This document shows, one piece after another, positions 14,820-20,590 of a stretch of 20,590 nt of DNA. Under the pieces are notes generated by a model. The model saw only the letters and a list, made by a program, of their open reading frames with translations. It had not been told where the DNA came from and made no database searches. The stretch lies in contig NZ_PSLQ01000067.1 in assembly GCF_040289685.1 (NCBI RefSeq), positions 1 to 20,590 on the forward strand, written 5' to 3'. The position numbers and the translations under genes were made by a program. Source of the DNA: Pyrinomonas sp040289685. GTDB lineage: Bacteria; Acidobacteriota; Blastocatellia; Pyrinomonadales; Pyrinomonadaceae. Position 1 is the stretch's first letter. Each line of letters starts with the position of its first letter.

Positions 14820-15254
14820 ATGAAACGGCGCGTACTCTTTCTGTGCACTGGGAACAGCGCGCGTTCGCAGATGGCCGAAGGTTGGTTGCGCGCTTTGGGC
14901 GGCGACGTTTACGAAGTTGCGTCTGCCGGAACGCGCCCGTCGGCGGTTCATCCGTTGGCCATCGAGGTGATGGGCGAGCGCGGGATCGATCTAAGCGCGC
15001 ATCGTTCGAAGTCGGTCGCGGATTTCGAGGGCGCGGATTTTGATCTCGTAATCACGGTGTGCGATGCGGCGCGCGATTCGTGTCCGTTCTTTCCTGGGAA
15101 ACGTAGATTGCATTGGAGTCTGGCGGATCCCGCCGCCGTCGGGGGCGATATGGCGACGCGACTGGAAGTTTTCCGTCGCACGCGCGACGAGATCGAGGCT
15201 CTGGTGCGAGACCTGATCGAGCGGGATCGAAACGAAGAACTCCGCTCGATTTGA
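14820..15254 (+). CDS. arsC: Arsenate reductase, thioredoxin-coupled LMW-phosphatase type
   Basis: The protein has 144 residues. It reduces arsenate to arsenite in the cytoplasm. The catalytic loop LFLCTGNSARSQMAEG gives Cys9 and Arg15 (CX5R). Cys81 and Cys88 in TVCDAARDSCP complete the three-cysteine relay known from the S. aureus plasmid enzyme (Cys10, 82, 89). HWSLADPA (98-105) is typical of this class. The frame is open upstream, overlapping arsI, but GAGGAG just before 14820 and the fold's first strand set the start. It is co-transcribed with arsI. The arsenite produced needs export, and no ArsB or Acr3 gene is found in the window. Confidence 0.94.
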   Translation: MKRRVLFLCTGNSARSQMAEGWLRALGGDVYEVASAGTRPSAVHPLAIEVMGERGIDLSAHRSKSVADFEGADFDLVITVCDAARDSCPFFPGKRRLHWSLADPAAVGGDMATRLEVFRRTRDEIEALVRDLIERDRNEELRSI

Positions 15255-15323
15255 TCTTCGGCGAAAGTCGGCAGCGAGGGCGAATAGTCCTTTGCCGATG
15301 ACGTTCGGGGCGAGAAGATGAAA

Positions 15324-15390
15324 GGGCGATGGAAAGCCCGGTCGCCCCTTTGCTGTCGGTTGAAGGGGCGATAGAAAGCTTGATCGCCCC
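15324..15390. repeat. Two tandem similar hairpins between convergent genes
   Basis: Unit 1 pairs GGGCGA (15324-15329) with TCGCCC (15342-15347). Unit 2 pairs GGGGCGAT (15365-15372) with ATCGCCCC (15383-15390). Both loops contain GAAAGC, and the units are offset by 42 bases, so this is a duplicated hairpin. It lies in the 177-base gap where arsC and the Spy-like gene converge. It may end transcription from both sides, though neither side has a T-tract. Confidence 0.55.
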
Positions 15391-15431
15391 ATTGTCATCG
15401 AAGAGCTTTCCGTTCGTTTCCCGAACTCGAC

Positions 15432-15905
15432 TTATGGTGTTGCCTGTTGACGGTTGCGCCACGACTCGCGTTTCGCTTTGGCCTGCTGTTGGAGCTGCTC
15501 GTATTGCGCGCGTTGTTCCGGCGTTAGGACGTTGAGTATCTCGGCGCGCATCTGCTGAGCGCTCGCGTCGAGCGCGGCGCGCAGTTGTTCGACGCGCGCT
15601 TGTTGCTCGGCAGAGAGCGTGCCGCTGGTGCGCCGTTGTTCCTGTAGTTGCCGGAGTTCATCGCGTTGCGCTTTGGTTGCGGTGTGGTAGTTTTGCATGA
15701 TGTTTCTGATCTGCTGGCGTTGTTGATCGCTTAGGTTGAGTTGTCGAAGGACGCGCATCTCAACCAGCCCTTTGTGGTGGGGCTTCATCTTGCCCCATGC
15801 GGGAGCCGCTCCGGTCGGTGGTGCAGGCTGTTGCGCGTTGGACAACGTGGCGAATCCAAGGGTCAACCCGAGAATGATCGTCAAAGCGGTTGCATGCTTT
15901 CTCAT
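15432..15905 (-). CDS. Spy/CpxP-like periplasmic LTxxQ protein
   Basis: The protein has 157 residues. A signal peptide covers residues 1-24, with cleavage after SNA. The mature part is almost wholly helical and Gln/Arg-rich. It has the LTxxQ-type repeats of the Spy/CpxP family: LNLSDQQRQQI (56-66), LSAEQQARVEQL (97-108) and LTPEQRAQYEQL (127-138). Relatives are periplasmic chaperones or metal- and stress-response proteins. The charged Gln-rich tail ends RNRQQATP. AAGGAG lies 10 bases before the ATG. It converges on arsC and has no operon partner. A link to metal stress beside ars genes is possible but only by proximity. Confidence 0.78.
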   Translation of the reverse strand: MRKHATALTIILGLTLGFATLSNAQQPAPPTGAAPAWGKMKPHHKGLVEMRVLRQLNLSDQQRQQIRNIMQNYHTATKAQRDELRQLQEQRRTSGTLSAEQQARVEQLRAALDASAQQMRAEILNVLTPEQRAQYEQLQQQAKAKRESWRNRQQATP

Positions 15906-15988
15906 CGCGAAACTTCTCCTTGATGCGAAACATCGGAATTGGCCAGTTGGGGAGATCGTCTCATGGCCTCGCTAAGTTTTAGACGTAC

Positions 15989-16002
15989 GGAGGCCAACCG
16001 TG
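15989..16002 (+). promoter_or_regulatory. Strong ribosome site in front of an upstream GTG in the dxs frame
   Basis: GGAGG (15989-15993) is six bases before a GTG at 16000 that is in frame with dxs. Using it would add a 43-residue basic N-terminus. The ATG at 16129 has no ribosome site, but has a -10-like TAAAAT at 16113-16118, ending 10 bases upstream. Two start modes are therefore possible. Confidence 0.4.
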
Positions 16003-16128
16003 GTTACGAAATCTTCGCGCCGAACTGGGACGCGGGCGGGTGTGGTCGGCGGGCGAGTCGCGCATTTTCGCAAAAACTCCGTGTTGATTTCTGCCGGACC
16101 GTCGAAGATTGGTAAAATACGCGACGCG

Positions 16129-18051
16129 ATGGAACTTTTACAGACGATCGATTCGGCAGAAGATTTGCGTCGCTTGCCGCTCGATTTGTTGCCAAAGGTG
16201 GCTCAAGAGGTGCGGCAGTACATCATCGAGACGATGTCGCGCATCGGCGGGCACACCGGAGCTTCTTTGGGGGCCGTCGAGCTGGCTGTAGCATTGCACT
16301 ATGCGTTCAACACGCCGCGCGATCGCTTGGTGTGGGATGTCGGCCATCAAGCTTATGCGCATAAGATCCTGACTGGACGGCGCGACCAATTTCCAACGAT
16401 TCGGCAGTACGGTGGGCTGAGCGGTTTTTTGCGGCGCGACGAATCCGAGTATGACACGTTCGGGGCCGGTCACGCTTCGACCTCGATCTCAGCAGCGCTC
16501 GGCATGGCGATCGCTCGCGACCGCCAAGGGGAAGATTACCACGTCTGCGCGATCATCGGCGATGCGAGTTTGCCGGGCGGCATGGCGATGGAAGCGATCA
16601 ATCAGGCGGGCCACTTGAAGACGCGATTGATCGTGCTGTTGAACGACAACGAGATGTCGATCGCACCATCGGTTGGGGCTTTGACCGGCTACTTGAACCG
16701 CATACGTGAAGCGCAGGGCTACCACCGGTTCAAAGATGAGATCGGTGAAACGCTCCGTTCGATTCCGGGCGTCGGCGAGCGACTTCATCAAGCGGCCAAA
16801 ACGGTCAAAGATGCCATCGCCGCCGCAGTCTTACCCGGCGCACTCGTCAACGAACTCGGTTTCAAATACATCGGCTACATTGACGGTCATGACACGACCG
16901 CGCTGGTGCGCGCACTGCGCGAGGCGCAGCAGATCAAGGATGGGCCGGTGATCGTCCACGCCTTGACGGTGAAGGGCAAGGGTTACCCGCCAGCGGAGAG
17001 GAATCGCTACAAGTGGCACGCTTCCGGCCCGTTCGAGATCAGCACGGGCGCGGCGATCAAGTCGTCTAAGCCATCGCCGCCAACCTACACTTCCGTCTTC
17101 AGCAACGCGCTTTGCGATCTGATGGCGAAAGATGAGCGCATCGTGGCGATCACCGCGGCAATGCCAGACGGAACGGGCGTGGATCAAGCGCTCGAACGAT
17201 TCCCTGCGAGAGCTTTCGACGTCGGCATCGCCGAACAACATGCGGTGACTTTCGCGGCTGGCATGGCTTGTGAGGGCTTGCGTCCCGTGGTAGCTATCTA
17301 CTCGACTTTCTTGCAACGCGCGTTCGACCAGATCGTTCACGACGTCTGTTTACAGAACCTGCACGTTGTCTTCGCCATGGATCGCGCTGGCATCGTCGGC
17401 GCCGATGGGCCGACGCATCATGGGCTGTTAGACATCGCCTACATGCGCATCATTCCGAACATGGTCGTGATGGCGCCGAAGGACGAGGCCGAACTGCGCG
17501 ATATGTTGTTGACGGCGGCGGAGCACAACGGCCCGATCTGTGTCCGCTACCCGCGCGGCGCCGGCGTAGGCGTTCCGCTGGATCGTGACCCGCAGCTTTT
17601 GGAGATCGGCAAAGCTGAGATCCTGCGCGATGGCGGCGAGGTGGCGTTGCTCGCATACGGCTCGATGGTCCATCCGTCACTGCGCGCTGCCGAACAACTG
17701 GCGAAAGATGGCATCGAGGCGACGGTGGTCAACGCGCGTTTCGCCAAACCGCTCGACGCTGAATTGATCTTGGCGCTGGCACGCACGAAAAGGCTGCTCG
17801 TGACGGTCGAGGAGGCCTATCTTGCGGGCGGGTTCGGCTCCGCCGTGATGGAGCTTCTCGAGGAGAACGGATTGCTCGATCGTTTACATCTGGTTCGCAT
17901 GGGCGTGCCAGATCGTTGGGTGACGCATGGCGAGCAGAAGCTGCTGCTCGCTAAATATGGACTCGATGCGGACGGGATTTACACGCGAGTCAAAGAGGCC
18001 GTTGAGGTTCTCGAAGAGAAGCGGACGCGCAAGAGCCGAACGACGCGCTAG
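16129..18051 (+). CDS. dxs: 1-deoxy-D-xylulose-5-phosphate synthase
   Basis: The protein has 640 residues from the ATG at 16129, the usual length. It condenses pyruvate and glyceraldehyde-3-phosphate, the first step of the MEP isoprenoid route that would also feed carotenoids and retinal. Motifs in order are GGHTGASLGAVELAVALHY (40-58), VWDVGHQAYAHKILTGR (68-84), and the TPP site with NDNEMSI (172-178). The catalytic region DVGIAEQHAVTFAAGMA carries the conserved Glu, and GADGPTHHG follows. Odd point: the TPP/Mg motif, normally GDG, reads GDASLPGG (144-151). The Asp is kept but the third Gly is Ala. An in-frame GTG at 16000 with a good ribosome site could add 43 basic residues. dxs followed by tlyA two genes later is a common bacterial order. 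Confidence 0.95.
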   Translation: MELLQTIDSAEDLRRLPLDLLPKVAQEVRQYIIETMSRIGGHTGASLGAVELAVALHYAFNTPRDRLVWDVGHQAYAHKILTGRRDQFPTIRQYGGLSGFLRRDESEYDTFGAGHASTSISAALGMAIARDRQGEDYHVCAIIGDASLPGGMAMEAINQAGHLKTRLIVLLNDNEMSIAPSVGALTGYLNRIREAQGYHRFKDEIGETLRSIPGVGERLHQAAKTVKDAIAAAVLPGALVNELGFKYIGYIDGHDTTALVRALREAQQIKDGPVIVHALTVKGKGYPPAERNRYKWHASGPFEISTGAAIKSSKPSPPTYTSVFSNALCDLMAKDERIVAITAAMPDGTGVDQALERFPARAFDVGIAEQHAVTFAAGMACEGLRPVVAIYSTFLQRAFDQIVHDVCLQNLHVVFAMDRAGIVGADGPTHHGLLDIAYMRIIPNMVVMAPKDEAELRDMLLTAAEHNGPICVRYPRGAGVGVPLDRDPQLLEIGKAEILRDGGEVALLAYGSMVHPSLRAAEQLAKDGIEATVVNARFAKPLDAELILALARTKRLLVTVEEAYLAGGFGSAVMELLEENGLLDRLHLVRMGVPDRWVTHGEQKLLLAKYGLDADGIYTRVKEAVEVLEEKRTRKSRTTR

Positions 18052-18232
18052 CTTGCGCGATTTGGTGCACTCAATCGACGCGATGGTTCAGCTCAAGCGG
18101 CAAATGCAATGGCACTAAGCACGGGCAACGAAAAAGGCGCGTGTGGCCCGCTGTTTGCCAAACAACGTCGCAGCGAGCCGACCAAGCTCAACGAGGTTCG
18201 GCAGAAAAAGAAGGAGCGAGGGGATAGAAGTT

Positions 18233-18898
18233 ATGGGCCTCGACCCAAAAAAGCGAACGCTCGACGAACCAGCAGCGCAAATTCACCCGTTGTTCGACGT
18301 GAGCGCCGCCAAACGTGTGGTTCCTCTTCGAGAGATCGGCCAAGCTGAAGTCCCCTTGTCACTGCGGCCCCGTCGGCAGAGACTGCCGCTAGCGTTGGCT
18401 TTGGGCTTGGTGCTTAGTGGTGCTGTGGCCGGGAGCTTGTTTGCTTTGAGCTGGGTCAAGCGTCAACAGGCGGTAGGTGTCTCGTTCGCGCCCTTGCAGA
18501 CGGCGATTTCTGCGCCTGCTGCGACGCCGCAATCGACGCCGTCCCCATCTGCAACCGACTTGTCGCTCGAAAAGTCGAGCATTGCGACCGTCGCGTCGCC
18601 CACCAAAGAGTCTAACGGTGCGGAGCCGAAAAGATCTCCGCTGTCGGGCGAAGGAGTACGTAAAGAGAGCCGCAAAGAGATGCGCAAGATCGAACGCGAA
18701 CGACGCATGGAAGAGCGCGTTGCTGAGATTGGCCTCAATGGTCAAGACCCGTCCGGAGTTCGCGAGCGGCGCGTGCGGGGAAAGAAGGCCCAAGAGGAGG
18801 CGGAGGATCAAATGCAGCGCACGCGAGGCAGAACGCAGAGAGAGATGGAAGATCAGTTGCGTCGCATACGTGAGATCTTCGAGGGCGTTCCTCGATAG
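18233..18898 (+). CDS. Unknown single-pass membrane protein with charged helical C-terminus
   Basis: I do not recognise this protein. From the ATG at 18233 it has 221 residues. A basic N-terminal part (1-50) is followed by one transmembrane segment (about 51-75, LPLALALGLVLSGAVAGSLF). Then comes a Pro/Ser/Thr/Ala linker (about 80-130). The last 85 residues are rich in Arg, Glu and Lys (KESRKEMRKIERERRMEERV) and probably form a coiled coil. It sits between dxs and tlyA on the same strand. The frame is open back to 18143, but the hydrophilic start at MGLDPKK after an AGGGGATAG stretch is more natural. The gap 18052-18232 shows nothing else. The ending EGVPR is 35 bases before tlyA, so co-transcription is likely. 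Confidence 0.6.
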   Translation: MGLDPKKRTLDEPAAQIHPLFDVSAAKRVVPLREIGQAEVPLSLRPRRQRLPLALALGLVLSGAVAGSLFALSWVKRQQAVGVSFAPLQTAISAPAATPQSTPSPSATDLSLEKSSIATVASPTKESNGAEPKRSPLSGEGVRKESRKEMRKIERERRMEERVAEIGLNGQDPSGVRERRVRGKKAQEEAEDQMQRTRGRTQREMEDQLRRIREIFEGVPR

Positions 18899-18933
18899 CC
18901 TTTGACACGTGTCATCTCTCCCGGGCACACGCT

Positions 18934-19707
18934 GTGAAGAGGCGCGAGCGCATAGACAAATTGCTCGTCGATCACGGGTTGGTCGAGTCGCGCACGCGCG
19001 CGCAAGCGCTGGTTATGGCGGGGCGCGTCTTCGTTGATGGTCAACGTGTGGAGAAGGCTTCGGAGAGTTTCGCCCACGATGCGCGAATAGAGATCCGCGG
19101 AGCGAACGATCCGCTGGCGCGCTACGCCAGCCGCGGCGGAGCGAAACTCGAAGCCGCGCTCAATGGCTTCCGCCTTGACGTGCGAGGGTCGGTCTGCCTC
19201 GACGTCGGCGCTTCGACCGGCGGCTTCACCGATTGTCTGCTGCAGCACGGTGCACGCCGCGTCGTCGCGCTCGACGTCGGTCGCGGGCAGTTGGATTGGC
19301 GATTACGCAACGATCCGCGCGTCGAAGTGCGTGAAGGCGTCAACGCGCGCTACCTCCGAGCGGAAGATTTCGCCGAAAGATTCGATCTGATCACGATCGA
19401 TGTCTCGTTCATTTCGTTGACCAAGGTCTTGCCTGCGCTCGTCCCTCTGCTCAAAGAGCATGGGCTAATCATCGCGCTCATCAAGCCACAGTTCGAAGTC
19501 GGTCGCGGCCAAGTCGGTCGCGGCGGCATCGTCCGTGATGCGGGAAAACGCGAAAGGGCCGTTGCGATGGTCAACGAAGCGGCGCGAGCGCTGGACCTGA
19601 AAGTTCGTGACATGATCGAATCGCCTATCCGTGGCGCCGAGGGCAACGTTGAATTCCTCGCGCTGTACGAGAAAGACGCGCAAGCGCGATCATTGAAGAC
19701 CGACTAG
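18934..19707 (+). CDS. tlyA: TlyA-family rRNA 2'-O-methyltransferase
   Basis: The protein has 257 residues. It has an S4 RNA-binding domain (about 5-65, RIDKLLVDHGLVESRTRAQA) and then an FtsJ-like Rossmann methyltransferase. YASRGGAKLEAAL (64-76) is the TlyA linker signature. The SAM loop is CLDVGASTGGFTDCLL (88-103). IDVSFISL (155-162) and LIKPQFEVGRGQVG (182-195) carry the candidate catalytic Lys71, Asp156 and Lys184. Family members methylate 16S and/or 23S rRNA cytidines; some are called hemolysin A, usually wrongly. The start is a GTG with no evident ribosome site, 35 bases after the previous gene. Proximity to dxs is a known conserved order. Confidence 0.93.
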   Translation: MKRRERIDKLLVDHGLVESRTRAQALVMAGRVFVDGQRVEKASESFAHDARIEIRGANDPLARYASRGGAKLEAALNGFRLDVRGSVCLDVGASTGGFTDCLLQHGARRVVALDVGRGQLDWRLRNDPRVEVREGVNARYLRAEDFAERFDLITIDVSFISLTKVLPALVPLLKEHGLIIALIKPQFEVGRGQVGRGGIVRDAGKRERAVAMVNEAARALDLKVRDMIESPIRGAEGNVEFLALYEKDAQARSLKTD

Positions 19708-19724
19708 TTTCCGCTCTCCGACCC

Positions 19725-20387
19725 ATGAAACAATTGACGGAACGAGAAGCGCTCGCTCGCTTGCAACGTTTGAAGCGCGCCTATCAGCGCCGCATGCGTG
19801 TAGGCTACGAGCACGCGGCCCGTCCGTGTCGCACTTGCCCGACGAAGGGGATGTGTTGTACGGATGCGCATTTCGTCAACGTGCAGATCACGCGCCTCGA
19901 GGCGATCGCGATCCGCGAGACCATTTTGCGGACGCCGCGTTTGACCGATGATGAGAAGCGGTCCGTCTTCGAACGCGCGCGCGCCGCGGTCGAGCGGTAC
20001 GGTTTGACCGGGAACGGCGCGCAAACCTTTGCATGCCCGCTCTTCGACGTGCGGCGAGGTTGCTTGGTCCATCAACGCGCCAAGCCAGCGCCATGCATCC
20101 AACACGCATGTTACGATCGGTGGGAGGATGTGCCGCCGATCGAACTTCAATGGCGCGTTGAGTATCGCGTCGAGCGGCTCAACGAAGGGGTATACGGCAC
20201 CGCATGGGCATGGCTCTCTTTGCCGGTGTGGTTGAAGCTGATTGATCCTTGGTCGGATGGCGCGGAACTCAGGCGGTTGGAGAGCGACTGGAGAATGGTT
20301 TGTAAAGAGCACCGCGCAAACAGAACATCGCCTCACGACCGCCGCATTCTGCCCGTCCTCAAAGTGCGTTTCGAGAAGCGTTTTTAG
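19725..20387 (+). CDS. YkgJ-like cysteine-cluster protein
   Basis: The protein has 220 residues and starts 17 bases after tlyA. Eight cysteines are arranged in two groups: C35, C38, C44, C45 (PCRTCPTKGMCC) and C104, C113, C124, C129. The second group includes CPLFD, GCLVH and PAPCIQHAC. This is the layout of the YkgJ family (zinc- or iron-chelating cysteine cluster), whose biochemical role is not established. Compared with short YkgJ proteins it has an added N-terminal helix (1-30) and a C-terminal part of about 90 residues rich in Trp and Arg. It probably shares a transcript with tlyA. A small stem (CTTCGC/GCGAAG, 20390-20406) follows the stop, without a T-tract. Confidence 0.75.
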   Translation: MKQLTEREALARLQRLKRAYQRRMRVGYEHAARPCRTCPTKGMCCTDAHFVNVQITRLEAIAIRETILRTPRLTDDEKRSVFERARAAVERYGLTGNGAQTFACPLFDVRRGCLVHQRAKPAPCIQHACYDRWEDVPPIELQWRVEYRVERLNEGVYGTAWAWLSLPVWLKLIDPWSDGAELRRLESDWRMVCKEHRANRTSPHDRRILPVLKVRFEKRF

Positions 20388-20439
20388 CGCTTCGCGCCCA
20401 GCGAAGATCGAGTCCGAGCCGAAAACATCACAGGCATGG

Positions 20440-20590
20440 GTTTGTCAACCACCCTGGGGCCGCAAGCCGGAGGCTTGCCCTCGCCCGGCAGCCGGACAGG
20501 GCTTCGGGGTCGGTTGACGACCCAAAACTGCCCCTAAGGACGGTGGAAACACTTCTTTTGTGGAAGCTATGGACAGTATCGGTCCAGAGA
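20440..20590 (+). ncRNA. Structured RNA-like 3' end of a TnpB (IS200/IS605) element, cut by the window edge
   Basis: No gene is recognised in 20388-20590, but strong secondary structure is. GTCAACC (20444-20450) can pair with GGTTGAC (20512-20518). Inside it is the perfect hairpin GCAAGCC/GGCTTGC (20462-20478). A competing hairpin, GGGTCG/CGACCC, is at 20507-20523. After it come CCCCTAAGGACGGTGGAAAC and TGTGGAAGC. This resembles guide-RNA (omega/reRNA) scaffolds and the tnpB 3' end. Read in one frame, the last 75 bases are open (DDPKLPLRTVETLLLWKL), as a tnpB tail might be. The matching right end is seen at the other edge of the window (1-45). The identification is by resemblance and is not certain. 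Confidence 0.4.

Noticed and set aside
18052..18232. Possible tRNA or small RNA between dxs and the unknown membrane gene
   Set aside because: No T-loop-like GGTTC, no cloverleaf arms, and no strong hairpin could be found.
1..20590. Circular plasmid, suggested by matching element parts at both edges
   Set aside because: The content is core chromosomal (zwf, gnd, pgi, dxs, tlyA) and there are no replication or partition genes. A contig broken at a repeated element explains the edges better.

Overview
The window is GC-rich (by eye in the high 50s percent), densely coded bacterial DNA and looks like ordinary chromosome. It carries housekeeping genes, one light-harvesting operon, one arsenic cassette, and pieces of an IS200/IS605-type element at both edges. 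Several traits would fit Acidobacteriota of the Blastocatellia/Pyrinomonas kind: a xanthorhodopsin-type pump, a secreted protein ending in a glycine zipper, and a pgi-gnd-zwf-opcA-pgl run. That assignment is an inference from gene content and memory, not a search. All product names come from reading motifs in the translations.

Layout. Positions 1-45 resemble the right-end hairpin of an IS200/IS605 element. From 209 to 3428 lie an OsmC-like peroxidase (minus strand), a secreted BamE/SmpA-like protein and a large secreted glycine-zipper protein (both plus strand). A gene-free stretch with a degenerate direct repeat (1403-1877) separates the last two. From 13776 down to 3562 every gene is on the minus strand. 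First comes glucose-6-phosphate isomerase, then an overlapping oxidative pentose phosphate set: gnd, zwf, opcA and pgl. After a 443-base gap come crtY (lycopene beta-cyclase), blh (beta-carotene cleavage to retinal) and a proton-pumping rhodopsin gene. An arsenic locus sits at 13837-15254, with arsR facing away from arsI-arsC across a 124-base promoter/operator region. Next are a Spy/CpxP-like periplasmic gene (minus strand) and a plus-strand run of dxs, an unknown membrane-anchored protein, tlyA and a YkgJ-like cysteine-cluster gene. The right edge (about 20440-20590) is a strongly structured, gene-free sequence resembling the RNA-encoding 3' end of a TnpB element.

How the genes fit together. 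CrtY makes beta-carotene from lycopene, Blh cleaves it to retinal, and the rhodopsin binds retinal to pump protons in light, so the last steps of pigment supply and the pump share one operon. The lycopene-forming genes (crtE, crtB, crtI) are not in the window. The upstream pentose phosphate operon supplies NADPH, and dxs about 10 kb away feeds isoprenoid synthesis; shared regulation with the rhodopsin operon is possible but unproven. The arsenic cassette pairs a C-As lyase-type enzyme with a thioredoxin-type arsenate reductase, but no arsenite efflux gene is seen.

The most interesting items are the crtY-blh-rhodopsin operon, the rhodopsin's residue pattern (DTE pump motif, His-Asp pair, green-type Leu, Trp in place of the carotenoid-antenna Gly), the altered GDG motif in DXS, the apparently leaderless arsR, and the structured TnpB-like RNA at the contig edges.
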